Numbered from the stretch's first letter, positions 9,413 through 23,063 are shown. The stretch: 64,000 bases of DNA from Bolinopsis microptera (GCF_026151205.1 NC_087079.1:10530635-10594634), one strand, 5' to 3'. Program-made: numbers and translations. Notes: generated by a model not told the origin, from the sequence alone.

Positions 9413-11749
9413 AAGCACTTAGGCGTATCATTTTGACTCATGTTGACTTTTTACACCATCCTCCACCACTCACTCTGATTTCACCGGCCCGGCAACCTTC
9501 CCCACGGTTTCCACACCCCAAAGGTGAGCAGAGCATTTCAATGCTATCCTTTTGTGGGCTAACTTGGCCCAGCCTCTCTTTTAAAAAATTTTAATTTTTA
9601 AAATCCATTAAATTGCACCATTAAGGAACTAACCAGGCGCGCGCTAATTCGAAATCCGTTAAGAAAATTTGTCCATGTCGCATGTTGCAATAATTATTTG
9701 TTTATAACTGATTCATAATCAATAATTTAATTAACTTAGTTTCAGTTTTGTCATGTGTTAATAATTAATATCCATTTTGTAATTATTTGCCTGTTGCCTC
9801 ACTTAAATGGCCGCGCACAATTGTGGCATGCAGCAGGGGCCACAGCGTAAAGCAAGTTTTAAAATAATTGGATTGTTTCCTTGTAGCGCGATGCACTACT
9901 GGGTCGCGCGCGCATCAAATAATGCTTATCGCAACCACAGATCGGCGATATGCAAAGGATTGACATCGTGAATCAAATTGTTTCCCCGACTCGAATAAAA
10001 TTTCAAAAAATTAATTGTAGCTCAAAGTTAGGTTGTAGCGCGATGCGTTACTGTTTTCGCCTGAAATTTACAGCGTAGTACAGTATGAAAATCGAGCGCT
10101 GAAGCAAATGTTCTCATATTTTCTCAAAACTGCCCTAGGATGTTTTTAATTTTATTGTTATATTACAGAACTCCCTGTCACCTGTGCTGTGTCTCTATTT
10201 GATTATTGTTTTGATATATGTGTAATTTCATTGTTAACTGTCTTTTCACGTATCCTCATTGTAACGCGATATTTTCAATCAAGTATCCTCATTGATGTGG
10301 AATCCTCATCCATACTAATATAATGGATACTAATATAATTACCATTTGCCATTTAGAAATGGGTGATGATTAATCACTCTACACTCGACTGTCACGTGAA
10401 TTTTTTAACACGTCCTCTAGGTGGCTCTGAATGACTATTCAAAACTCTAACCCTCTAATCTGATCACAATCCTAACCCTAACCCAATTCCTAAATGAAGC
10501 ATATGCTGAAACCCTAACCCTAACGAGAAATTATACCAACTTTCTTATATGGTAATATCTCGATACAGTTTTCGCCGATATCTCGCTAAGGGAGCATTTT
10601 AACCCTATGTCATGTGGGGGGTTCGGAATCAGTGTCCTAAAATACATCGAATCAGGTGGATTTCAACTGTCAGGGGCCCTTTTAGAAAATCTCGAAGATC
10701 GACTGTAGAGTGATTTAGCACGCTCGTTTAGAAATATTCAATCATGAGTTCACATTTTAAATAGGTGCGTAGTATTAATAATAAATCTATACAGATACAT
10801 AATTGAAACAATCATTGCCCCTTACTGCACTGGACAGAATGTGTCTTTGTTGAATTGTCCTGGTTTAAAACCTATCTGAGTAAATGCATTAAAATAATTT
10901 AAGGAAGTTACTCTAAGGCTTCAAAACAAAAGGTAAAAATACAAGGGTTCAGAAACAAATGGAACAAAATGAAGCCATTGCGCGTGGAACTGGAAGTGCA
11001 GCCTTGACTGAATCTCCAGGCTCATTTGGGATCCTGGAGTGAAGTCTGCAGTAAACAAGCCCCAATAAAAGTTACAATTTATAATAGGGTGAATCAAGAA
11101 TTAGATTCAATGAGGCTTCGGATGTTATTTGAGAAGCTGACTATAGGAATATGAGCACAACACTTTACATTGCTAATGATAATATTTATAAATTGAATGG
11201 TCTGATTAATATAAATCATGTCATCTTTCCTATTGTAATAAATTTACAAAATAAAACAAAGAAATCTCGGCCAGTGGCAAATCGATCGCCCTCACTAGCA
11301 CACCCCTGCCATGCAAGTACAGCAATTTTTCAAATTTATAGTTGAGCACCTGGAGAAAATTTGCTCTGACAAGTTGTGCCCATCAAATCAAGCTTTACAA
11401 GTCTATGGTTCGTTTCTGAGACTATGGACGACACATTCCTGCAGAGAAAGGCTTGTGGCAAAGTTATTCTTAGCTGTAGCTATGGTGGATAAAAAAGGAG
11501 GCCCAACTTTTTTTTATTTTTTAGGACCAATGAAATTTTGGGGGCGGCAAAGAAATTGTGGGGGGGGGGGGGGCAGCACAAAAATATGTTTCGCCACTGG
11601 TTTATATATTGATGTTAATTGTCCCGAACTGTTAAGAGATCTCTAAATTCACAATGTCAATAAGGTGGCCAGATGTTTTCATGACATTCATGTTAAGCAT
11701 AATTGGATTGAACTTGAAGCTGTAAGTAAACCCTTTCTCACGTAAAATG
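9413..11749. other. Intergenic region upstream of the DNAJC5 gene
   Basis: No convincing gene. Notable are short telomere-like runs (CCCTAA repeats) near 10478-10530 and a G run near 11560. A possible hAT remnant has CAGTGGC ends facing each other (about 11274 and 11605), without a matching target duplication. Confidence 0.4.
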
Positions 11750-11785
11750 TATCTAACTAACCTGTTTACTTCAGTTAGTTAGATA
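11750..11785 (+). promoter_or_regulatory. Perfect inverted repeat just before the DNAJC5 start
   Basis: TATCTAACTAAC (11750-11761) and its exact complement (11774-11785) form a 12-bp stem with a 12-base loop, ending 21 bases before the proposed start codon. It could be a paired binding site or a 5' UTR hairpin; which one is not decidable here. Confidence 0.55.
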
Positions 11786-11806
11786 TGTTATGATAGATAT
11801 GGATTG

Positions 11807-14800
11807 ATGGGTGAGTACGGCACAATACCTCCACAGGGTGGACCAGGAGATCCTAAACGCCCTCGTTCTCAGCGTTCTCACAGGTCAGTTAAAGCACAGA
11901 TGCAATGTACAGTAAAATCTCCCTGAATATTATTGTTATACAGTAGAACTGCAATTTACCACAGACTACAGAGTTTGGGGAAACAAGTCGTCGTCAATCG
12001 GGTTGTGGTAATTCATGGTTTTGGTTTTTCACATTATGTATGTAGTTGTACTGTATTATGTAAGTAAAATATACAAATTTTTCTTCAAGTTATGAGTTCA
12101 ATCACAAGGATGTACAATGACCCAGATCTAATGTGTGACCGGAACTGGGTACCAGGAATTTTGACAGTGAAAATGGCTGGGACCTGAAATTTAGTCAGAA
12201 CTGGGTATATAGCCAAGACCTGAAATTTAGCCAAGATCAAAAGTTTAGTCAAGACTGTATTCAGCCGGGACTGGGAACGGGTTACAAGACAATGAGTTGA
12301 GACTGGAAAAGATATAGAAAGATTCTTTACTAATAGAACCAATAAAATTCAGAACCAAAGTGTATCAAGCCATTCAAGTTATGAAGTTATGAATTTGATG
12401 TAAATACTTTTTAATACCACTTTTCAATTGTATTTTAACTAACAAAGATCTTCCTCAGTATGCTAAAAAATTTATTTTGACATTTGGACTTTCTATTTCA
12501 TTCCTAAGTTTCATTTGAGAGTTAGATACATCTCCAAACGATCTGAGAAATTTGACCAATTATTTGTTTAGTATGTCATGCTTTCATAGGATTTCTTAAG
12601 TTTTCAAAAAGCTAAAAGGATCGGTGTTGTGTATAATTGTTTATACATTGAGTAAAAGGAGAAAGTTCTTATCGGGATAAGGCGTCATTTTAATGCAGAA
12701 ACCTGCCGATAACAGGTATTATGTAGTACCACAGATCTGCATGATTGGTTGCTCAGATTGTCACAATCATTGAATATTGTTGAGTTTTTTTTCTTTCTGA
12801 AACAATTACTTTTGGACCCTGGAACTGAAAAGCGGTACTATTGCATTTTTTAGATTTAAAACTTGATTTTGAACTGAAAGGACATAATTTTGATACATAT
12901 AACCGGCCAAAAATTCCCGGCAAATTTAATTGTCGATTTTTTTCTCATTATACAGGGATCCATTGCAGGGTAGTTCATTCTTGCGTGTATTTTTATCGAA
13001 TAATTCACAAACTTATATTTTCAGCACCGCAGGTGAGAGTTTGTACCTTATCCTAGGAGTGGACAAAGAAGCTAGTCCTGATGAAATAAAGAAGGCGTAT
13101 CGCAAGGTATAAATCAAGAGGCTTGCATATAATGAACATATTGACACGGGTGCAGAGTTGAGTCTGTACGGAACCTAGTAGTTTCAGATCCTTGTTTAAC
13201 TTGCCGTACAGCAAGGTCATCCACTACTTTAGCCCGGCGAGGCACATAACTCCCTCTACAACTCCATATCAAATGTTTCATATATACTAGCCAAGTTCAC
13301 AAGATATATCCTTGTGTTTGAGAAGAGCTCGTTAGAACTGCTTCCTTTCCCTTCAGTATCCCACAGTCTCTCGAGTTTCGTAACTGCCAGAGAACTCTCT
13401 TAAACAATTACTAGACTCGGTGATTATAAAGCAAGAGGCTTGCATATAATGAACATATTGACACGGGTGCAGAGTTGAGTCTGTACGGAACCTAGTAGTT
13501 TCAGATCCTTGTTTAACTTGCCGTACAGCAAGGTCATCCACTACTTTAGCCCGGCGAGGCACATAACTCCCTCTACAACTCCATATCAAATGTTTCATAT
13601 ATACTAGCCAAGTTCACAAGATATATCCTTGTGTTTGAGAAGAGCTCGTTAGAACTGCTTCCTTTCCCTTCAGTATCCCACAGTATGTTGTAGTTTGTAC
13701 ATTCTTGTTAAACCATTGTTGTACTGGGAATAATACAAATTGAGTTTACTCACCAATTCCTTAGGTTGTGTGTTGTACAATGTACAATGTACAATGTGTG
13801 AAATTCTATCAAGGTTAACTTAACCCCGAAAATATATGAGTAGTGAATTTGAGGCCACCCATAACAACAATTTAAAGATGCAATTTAATCGTGTATTTTT
13901 TAAATGAAAAATAGTATTTTTGTCTCCTATATTGCTTCTAAAAATGATATTGTGATTATTACGAACCTAACAAATCTCCCCTTGCAGTTGGCTCTGAAAT
14001 ATCATCCCGATAAGAATCCTGGGAATGAAGAAGCTTCAGATAAGGTAACTCAAACCCAGCATATTCTCAAGAATATACTCATATTATGTAAATATCACTT
14101 TTCTAGCTACTCAACCGCTTTATTACAACTTAAATAACCGTACTTCTAAAGTGTACTAGTTGAACCCTTGATTATCGTGAACATGTGTTCGGTGTACTAT
14201 TGTGAAACTATGCAGCTTATTTTGGGTCTGTGCATATAGTTCTGTATTTGGGGTTCTTGAAACATATTATAACTGAATAGTGATACTAAAGTTTTCAGTT
14301 GCAGGAGCTTTAAAAAACTTGTGTTAATCGTTCTCAGCTTTTTGTGACTATAGCCCACAGATTAAGTCTCTTGTCTAAGAGTTTAATTAAGGTGTGGTTC
14401 TCCTTGGAATTAATTTTGAGTCTAAACCAATGAGCCACAAGCTTGGACAGCCAGATAAGGGATAAGAGTATGTTCGTCTTTTGTAAAATGTGACAGGGCA
14501 TGGTTAGGGTTATTACCAGGCTATTACCAGGCTATTACCAGGCTATTACCAGGGCGGTAACACCCTGGTAATACCAGATTAGAAAGGCAAAATCGGGCTC
14601 GCGGGGCCCGCCTAGGCGGAGATTAGAGAAGTTTGGATAATTTCAGAGTGACTACAACCAGGAGATAGGTGGTATTACCAGGGCCGCTGGATCGGTTATG
14701 TTATTTTTAATCTTGTTAAACTTTTGCAATACTAAAGTGTTGCGTAATTCTTTGCGGTTTCAAGTCTGCTAAAAAGTGATTGCCAGCTTTATTTTCCGCG

Positions 14801-17800
14801 TGACAAGTCATAAGGAACTTGATTAGAACTCACTAGTTTAGCTGCAGGTCACGTGATAGCGCAGGTCACGTGATATCTCAGATGGGTTTGTAGCTAGCGT
14901 ACATTACCGTGACAAGTGGAGGGTAAGATGTGAGTTTTATTTTCCAGTCCGGTTACAGATGACACCACCCTGATCGTTGAGTTATCTTCTTATCATGGTA
15001 GTTTTGTAATTTAAGAGTACGTTTATTTCCCTGACAATTTCCTGGACGGTAACAATTATATTACAACTTCCTTCAAACTTTAAAGTGGTTGTATTATACT
15101 CACTGTGGAGCAGCATAGACTCAGCACAGATCCACTCTCAAGCTGTATTATACGTAAATAGTGTCTGCAATTTGGCTGTAGTAACATCCTATGAGGACGG
15201 TCGTATTCCACTTAATACAGTGCATTAAATCTAAGTCCACTTACAAAGTATTAGCCGTGTATTGCAATTTATTAGCCATGTATTGGCTATTGCAATGTAT
15301 TAGCCATGTATTACTATGTATTGCCATGTATTGCCGTGTACTCTCGTAATTATACACTGGGTACTGCGATGCTGAAACGCAACTGATCTCCAACATCATG
15401 ATGTACATTGCAAGGGGTAGTGTGGAGATAACATGGATATTGACTGGTCATAAAATGTAGGGAATGTACGATTTCACACAGGTACTATCACTCTCATGAG
15501 GTTTTCAGAAAACAGAATTACATTTACAATGTATTTCTGACCATAATGCCATCGTAATCAACAAGTTTTATTAAATTTTCGCGTGTGGAAATCAGTCGAA
15601 ATTGTTTTTACGGCAATAATTTAACTACATACCTAAAATTTGTGTTATATTCGGCTTGCACAACGGCCATACAGGAAATCGAATGTACAAAATGTAGCAA
15701 TATACAGGTATATACAAGTCTGTAGTTACAATGTAGTTGAAATGTATAGTGCATAGTGTAGGGGTAGTTGATTGGCCTGATTACCTGACACATGATCTTT
15801 GTTGGGGATTACAATGTGTAATTAGACTTATTAAACATAATCCAATATATTATGTACTATGTGGCAATTATACAGGAATTCTGTACAGATCATGTGATTT
15901 TAGAAAGCATGTCATCAAAACATTCCCTGGGCTCCCAAATGTTAAAAATGCAAACTATTTAAGTTATACTCTCCACATCGAACAACTTTAACGATCTTAT
16001 AATAGATGTATTATGGGTTTTGCCAACGAACAGTAATATCGTTAACAAGTGAGCTTCTCATACGTAGACAACAATCGCTAGTGTTTAAGTGTTTTGCATG
16101 ATACAAAAGTAGAGTTTTAAAGCCAAGTCGAATGTGTGTGATCCTATAAGATAAGATTTCAAAGTGCATTAGACGTTGGTTGTACTAACAACGGGGAGAC
16201 GGTGTTTGTTGTGACACGTGACAGATTTCTCGGTCGATGCAGCAAGCTCATTGGTCAATTGCAGTCATGTTTCAAATATCGAAGCACAGCTTTCAAAGAC
16301 TTATTCTGTCCAAACTTATTGATCTCAATTCTCAATTAGCCATTCAATATTGAATAGTTGAGATTAAATTTACACAATTTTAAAAACTAACTTTAACCAA
16401 TGCCACGATTTCCCGCCGATACATAGTGTTATCCTCTTCAATTCTAAACAGATTAATTTGCGCTATTTTTGTCCAAATGAATTTGTAACACTCGACCACG
16501 ATCACAAGAGCTACTTGACTAACGGTGGGCGGATGGATGACGTACATTTGTATCGGCTGGTGTCACGTGATTTACAAATAAGCTGTTGGGTTAATCGCCG
16601 TCACCGGTCACCCCCGAAATGCGGTGTACTTTGTCGCATTTTGTTGTGATTATCTTGCAGATCTTCATGAAGTATGCAGCAATCATGCGGCATTAGTCGA
16701 TGCGATGTGAGCGGGACGTTTCAAAAACGGTCCATGACATTTTATATGTTATTTGCAAACTATGTATTCTATAATTGTAAATAATTTTAGTATCGGTCAT
16801 TGATGTTCCTGAAAAAAGCGGCCGTGCCACAATTATGGGAAGTTATGTGGTAAATTCATCATTATGCTGGATTTGTGGAAAATGACTACATGTAGCATTC
16901 TGCCTGTGATGTCGGTACATATTGAGACCTACTTAAATGATTGAATTAAAAATAATTCAAGCTCCAAAGCTCCTCCTCGTTTATATAATAGTGGTCATTC
17001 TACGTACTCCTCATGCAGGATAGTTGACTGCAAGTTTCCTTTTGTCGTTGCGATGCTAAATACCTCTTTTGAGATCCGTGCATACCTTTGTTCACCTACG
17101 ATCCAGGCTTCTCTAGTTGCAGACTTGTACGGGGTGCGTGCCCGTAACAAGGAATGTGCTCTTAAGAGGAGAAATAAAAGGAATTACAAAGGAGAACTTT
17201 TCCGACGTGAGCAGGACCTCTTCACCACATTCCATTTATGGTATAAAGATTTCGTAATAAATATATTCAACTTTTAAAGCAAAAGTGGAGTGCAGAAATT
17301 GCAGTTTCTCCCGGGGCACTAACTCGGCTGCTCACAATACACTGAGGTGGCAGGAGGGTGATCCATTTTCACAGAAATGAAAAAAGAAATAATATTTTCA
17401 ATGAATGACTTGGCCGGACAAAGAAACACTCACACGATACTTTCTCTATCATTGGTGTCATTAAACGTAGATTTTTATACAATACACGATACTTCTTTTG
17501 AGTAAGAAAGTACACAACAGTACAATCCAGCCGAACAAGAAACCCAATTTAATCAAAGCTGTGTGTATGTAAGCAGAGTGTACCGTGTAATAACATAATT
17601 AGAGCTGTCTAATTATGATTACTGGTGGTGAGCCACTGGAATGTGGCTTGAAGCCAGTATGTAATTAGCCAGTATACCAGTAGTATGGTAGTTAGACTGG
17701 TAATCTCCCTCCTAGCTGCTACTACTGGATCACACGTGACTTCTTGCTGTGACACTAGACAGATTCTAGACAGCAACATTACTGTTATTACTCTGAACTG

Positions 17801-20800
17801 TGTCAGTTTCAGTAATTATTCAACCATATCCTTTCAGTACTGTCTTTATTGAACTGTGCTTTTCACGGATTTAAACTGGGATATAATCTAATACCGATAC
17901 TTAAATCATGATTACAGTAAAGCCCCTATTTACCGCGGAGTTTGGGGAAAGGAAATAGCCGCAGTAAATCGGGGTTTTACTTAATATACTGAACTACAGG
18001 GTGAGTTGAAAATAGTGTGTGGAATGTAAAAATCGATAATTTTTTTATGAAGAGCAAATTTTGATATTTTAGTTCTGATTCACTAACAATACTTACACTC
18101 CCACATTTCAGTTCAAGCAAATAAATCACGCCAATGTGATACTAATGGATGATCAGAAGCGACAAATCTACAACAGATACGGTAGTGTCGGTCTGCAAAT
18201 TGCTGAACAATTCGGCGAGGAGGTGATTAATTTCCTAATTGCTTAATTGCTTGTTTGATTCGTCCGTTAATTGATTCGTAGTTAGTAAATTTATCTAACA
18301 TTGGTTAAACATAGTTAAACATATTAGTATGGTTAGTAAACGATGCGTCATTGCATTACTAGTTCAGTTTTTAAATCGTTTTGAAAACCTGGATTTTTCC
18401 TAATCACTCAGATAAAAACTGCATATTATCTTATCTACATGTTATCTTATCTGTGTAATTTGCGGAAATGTATTGTATGAAATTCCCATACACATCTCTA
18501 ACAGCCCTACCATGCCACTTCCGTGCCGTAATTGTACATTAGGCTCTTCTTATACACGGTCCGCAAGTGGACCAAACCACTGACCAAATGCTTTACATCC
18601 AAAACTCAAAAGTACCCAAAACTAATGTTTATGGTTTAATTGGTTTACCTAATTTACATATATTACAAATCTAATTTAAATTTATTTCAGAATGTTGGCG
18701 TATACTATTGTATGAACAGCACTGTGTGTCGGGTGAGCTAGATAATTCATTTATAGTTAATTAATTCGTAATCGATTAATTTATTATTAGGTTATTGTGA
18801 TAGCTTTAACCTGATACAAACAAAAGTTTTCAAAAATTTTGATGACATCAATTTCTGTAGAACTTCCCGTATTTCTTATCTGGCCAGTCTCTAGCCAGAT
18901 AGACTAAAAGTTAATACACACTGATATGAAGAGGAAACAATTTAATTCCTGCTACTTCTGATATGACTCCACTTAAAACTGTCTCATAATGTGCCGCCTA
19001 TTGCATAAAATGGCCACTGTTATATTACTGTTATGGTCGCATATGTCAAGGCTAATTTTGAAACATTAACATATTTATGATCAAACAGCGGCGGAATTCT
19101 TGTTATTTATTGATTGACCTCCCTGGAATTCAACAGAAAATTGTTCAGTTGGCCGCATGTGTGATCAACATACCGACCCTGCTCTATTACAATTATAATG
19201 TTCGTAATCACTTCCTGCTTGGTAGCTTGCCCCCAAATTAAGTTACCCAATATTTCCTTGATTTTCAACATGTGGAATGTGGATCGCTAAATCCCTGAAG
19301 TGGTGACAAGATTGGACTATTTAGTACGGTACCCGATATTACCGCATTATTTAGTACGGTACCTGGTATTACCGGACGGTGACCCCCCTAATTACGTGTA
19401 CATCACTTCTTGACACTGCAAGATATTGAGTGTAGAATAATTGTTTGTGCGTAATTGCATTTCACAGAAATACCAAGTACGTGTAAGGAAATAGTTGTTG
19501 TTAGTTGTACATCATACCACGCAAGTGTAAAGAGTGGAACAGGCCGCAATGTTTATTTTTAGGATGACAAATGGATAAATCAACATTTTGCACAGAAGTG
19601 CACAATTTTTTTACATGAATAGTGTGATGGAGTTGAAAGTCAAATCGAAGTTGTATTAAAGCTCAACCAATGACGGTTGAACGTTGGAAATAGAGGAAAA
19701 TTTAAAGCCATATAAATAATTCATCAATTACTTAAATTTGCCTAATCACGTTAATTTTGGTTTGTTGTCCTGATATTCTCGTGTGATTTGGAGAGGATTT
19801 CTATTGTTTGTTCATTTGCCCTATTCAACTGAAATACTATTACGTAATACGTACCGTCTTAGGCCTTAGCATCGGTACGGGCAAGAACAAACACTTGCGA
19901 AATTATGGTTCTTAGTCTGCATCTTTTTTACTAGCAAAATGTTCACCCAATTTCCCGGTAAAACAAAGTTGCTAGTCAAATATACTGCGCGCTCCTGCGG
20001 GCGCGCGGATTCTTGGAACAGTCTGCCGCCCATCATTTATTATTAGAATCCAAATTTTAATTAATTTCCTTAGTTATCCATACTATGTCAAAAAAAATGA
20101 ATAATAAACGGAATTTTCCGTCAATTCATATCTCGCAGTCTTGACTTTAGAATATTAGGTCATCATTTTCCGTATTTGACGTACGCGAACTCTGAAGTCA
20201 TAGCCTAGGCGGTAGCAGGGCCCTTAATGTGTTAATTAACAACGGGATGACCTATTTAAAACTGGACAAAATGGGGTTAAAACCTAGTGTTGTAAATTTG
20301 TATGTTATTTTGAAGATTAACATCCACTAGTCACTACCCCTTCCACTAACATTAAACGTGTTCAGGTGATAGGTACGATAATATTCCTGTTGACATGCTG
20401 TTGCTTCTGTTGTTGCTGCTGCTTCTGCTGTTGTAACTGTTGCGGTAAACTAGACAGAGAACAAGAGGACTTTGGTGATGTCAGGTAATTTCTTAAATTA
20501 GATGATTATGTTTCCGGCGTCAGACGATTGTTGTTTTGTAATTTCATTTAGTATAGGGAGGAATTAACAGTTTCGATTGATATCCTGAATAAGTATGAGC
20601 TCTGACCATTCATTCGTTTCCTTCTGTTTTAACATGACGAATAAAGCATGATAAAATAGAAGAGGAGGCTGATACACAATTAGCAGATTTTACTAATTAA
20701 CAGGAGGTGACCGGGACATGATTTTAGGCCTGACCGGGACCGGGACCGGGACCGGGATACAAAATGTGACTTGACCGGGACCGGGACCGGGACCGGGACT

Positions 20801-21805
20801 GAGATTATCAATTTACCGTGACCGGGACCGGGACCGGGACCAATAATTTCTGGGATTTCTATCTTACCGGGACCGGGACCGGGACCGGGACCAACAATCC
20901 AATTTTACCGGGATTTGACCGGGATGACCGGGATTTGACCGGGATTTGACCGGGATGACCGGGACCAAAACTGGTATTCTCATATTGAAAGCTGCAACTT
21001 TCATTTACATTATAATTGAACAATTTGAATAAGTAATAACTAGAATATTAAATTAGAAAAAACTAGAAAAAACCCGTCAATATGGGGCATGGGCCTAATG
21101 TACTACACCAATAATGTTCATGTACTGATTACTCAAGTTCACCATCATTCCTCATTCCTCAATCAATGATCCCTCAAATTATTCAACAGTTTCATTCTCC
21201 AATTCCAATTGACAATTGGGCGTAGCCCGAGTTGAAAACTCGGGCTACACTTGCACTTATGAGTTATGTAACGATATTAGTTACCTAAACTTGTTTAGCA
21301 ATTTTAAACATTGTTTTATTTGGCTCAGAGGTTGTTTAAAGATGAAATTCACAATGAATGAAAGTAAAAACTTAAAATCACAGTGAATGAAATTATGTAA
21401 AAGATCCCGGTCAAAATCCCGGCAAATTTGAGTGATTGACCGGGACCAGGACCGGGACCGGGACCAAGAATCCTGAATTAACCGGGACCGGGACCGGGAT
21501 CATAAATCAGCATTTGACCGGGACCGGGACCGCGACCGGGATGAAAAATGTGACTTGACCCGGTTTACTGGGACCGGGACCGGGACCGGGATAGCTCAAA
21601 ATTGCCAATCCCGGTACCGGGATTCCCGGTACCGGGAATCCCGGTCACCTGCTAATTAACAATTAGAAGATGTGACTAGATAACAAATCTTCTCAGGCCT
21701 GAAGATTTGGAGGAAACAGAAGAGCAGAAGGATCAGAAAGAAACAGTTACCCAGCAACCGACGACTAACGGTGACTCTACAGCAATACCAATGCCTGAAG
21801 CTTAG
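11807..21805 (+). CDS. DNAJC5: Cysteine-string protein (DnaJ homolog subfamily C member 5)
   Basis: Seven exons: 11807-11883, 13025-13106, 13988-14044, 18112-18222, 18691-18732, 20366-20484, 21697-21805. All phases match and the product is 198 aa. An N-terminal tail with RPRSQRSHS, reminiscent of the phosphorylated N-terminus of the family, leads into a J domain (about residues 28-95) with the HPD motif (YHPDKN) needed to stimulate Hsp70. A hydrophobic stretch and the palmitoylated cysteine string follow, with 13 Cys in 16 residues. The acidic, Gln-rich C-terminus comes last. The family is an Hsc70 co-chaperone on synaptic and secretory vesicles that keeps SNAREs folded. Exon 1 is inferred: its AG joins the C of exon 2 to make the Ser of STAGESLY, and an in-frame TAG lies upstream. 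Intron 3 is about 4 kb; intron 6 contains a hAT-like MITE. Confidence 0.93.
11941..12022. repeat. Pogo-like mini inverted-repeat element (diverged)
   Basis: Starts CAGTAGAACTGCAATTTACC and ends with an imperfect complement. It resembles the element at 17915-17981, sharing gagtttggggaaa in the centre. Lies in intron 1 of DNAJC5. Confidence 0.45.
13115..13687 (+). repeat. Near-identical 256-bp direct duplication in DNAJC5 intron 2
   Basis: 13115-13370 recurs at 13432-13687 with no difference I could see, separated by 61 bases. A diverged relative (gtgcagagt, then ctacggagcctggtag) is present near 48345-48440, so it belongs to a dispersed family. The nature of that family is not recognised. Confidence 0.8.
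14511..14553 (+). repeat. Minisatellite, 11-bp unit (ATTACCAGGCT)
   Basis: About four copies in tandem in DNAJC5 intron 3, followed by an inverted partial copy (CCCTGGTAATACCAG). Confidence 0.7.
17915..17981. mobile_element. 67-bp MITE with pogo-like ends and TA duplication
   Basis: Begins CAGTAAAGCCCC and ends GGGGTTTTACT, with about 23 bp of imperfect terminal inverted repeat. It is flanked by TA on both sides (17913-17914, 17982-17983). TA targets and CAGTA ends fit the Tc1/mariner-pogo group. Lies in DNAJC5 intron 3. Confidence 0.6.
20701..21651. mobile_element. hAT-like MITE built of GGGACC repeats
   Basis: Left end CAGGAGGTGACCGGGA and right end TCCCGGTCACCTG are inverted. The element is flanked by an exact 8-bp duplication CTAATTAA (20693-20700 and 21652-21659), typical of hAT insertions. 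Two blocks of GGGACC hexamers (about 20705-20970 and 21430-21600) lie inside. Between them is a perfect 12-bp hairpin with a GAA loop (21222-21233 with 21237-21248). It has no coding capacity, so it is non-autonomous. It sits in the last intron of DNAJC5, its right duplication ending 37 bases before the final exon. Confidence 0.85.
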
Positions 21806-23063
21806 TAACACGTGACAGCTGGATTCTGTCACGAGTCTTCGAGTTATGCCACCGGTCACGTGACGTCATCACATCACCACGTGACGTCATCACATCACCA
21901 CGTGGCGTCGTCAAGCTGTTATCTCAAGTGAAAATAGCTAAATCCTTTTAGTTTATTTAGATAACTTTACTGTGTTCAATATAGTGCTCCTTTGATCATG
22001 GTCTCTGTATAAAAGTGGCTGCTAGCGATCACCATCTCCTGTATCTATAATAACTAATTAAAATTTAGTATTTTTTCAATCTGTGCCTGTTTAAGTAAAT
22101 ATCATATTTAAGGTGAAGCTTAACAACGTTGGGTTTATCTATTTACATGTCAATGCGATACATTTTGTTCATTTAAGATGCATTTTAGAACATCTTGATC
22201 TACAGTCAGTATAGCATGGACATCCAAAACACGATTCATCTTATAAATACACCCATCTTACTGTAAAGATTATGTAATTAGATAATATCCACGAGATTAG
22301 TTATTTTTATTTACTCTCACTGATTGTAATATGTAGAACTGCACGAGAAGTTGTATAAGAAGAGTTTGGGAATTCGTGTGCGATTATTGTTGTAGATTGT
22401 AAAGTTTCTTGTTGATGGTTTTATATTTGACTGTGATCTACAGTATAGGTGAAATTCAGTAATTATGAGCATTATAAAGCACGGTATGATAGTTCAACCA
22501 TAGTGATACACCGCCATCTTTCCAAAAATATTTTAGAAGAAGTTTACCATCTGCATTGTATTGTGTCATGATGAAGGGTTCTTATATTTCCGTTAAAGTT
22601 ATAGAAACGTAACTGTTAGCTAGCTAAATATTCCACGAGATCCTATGAGATGATTTAAGTGATGTTGTATTAGTGATGTAGTGTTGAGTGTATTTAAAAC
22701 TTTTATTGCAGCTGTCTTCAGCTAATATTATCCGTAAAGTCACATATTAATTGAGTGCCAGTTAAGTCAATTAAACATCATTTTTAGACATACTCACCAA
22801 CTTTGTGTTTTATTTCCTCCCCAGCAAATTAGAATCAAAACTGCAAACTCTATTTACTATTCAGCTTTAAGAGGACAATGCAGTGGAAATTACTTTATAA
22901 ATGGGAATACTTTATGATAGTATTATTATATATATCTTATATATAACTTATTATTATATCTTAATTGTCCAGCCTCTCCAACCCCAGATATTTTCAATAC
23001 TATTCACTTCTATTGTGTTTAACTTAATGTTAAATGTAAGACATTATATAACTCTCACTAGCG
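21806..23063. other. DNAJC5 3' flank and PRIM1 promoter region
   Basis: AT-rich, no gene recognised. DNAJC5 3' UTR presumably fills the left part; the PRIM1 promoter must lie before 23064. No clear TATA box or AATAAA signal was identified. Confidence 0.5.
21857..21905 (+). promoter_or_regulatory. Triple E-box/CRE tandem repeat
   Basis: Three 20-21-bp units each contain CACGTG. Two continue directly into TGACGTCATC, so an E-box and a cAMP-response-type site overlap. It begins about 50 bases after the DNAJC5 stop codon. Whether it acts as an enhancer is unknown. Confidence 0.5.

Noticed and set aside
11274-11612. Possible hAT remnant with facing CAGTGGC ends and a 111-codon ORF
   Set aside because: Flanks show no matching 8-bp duplication and the ORF shows no transposase motif; kept only as a note.
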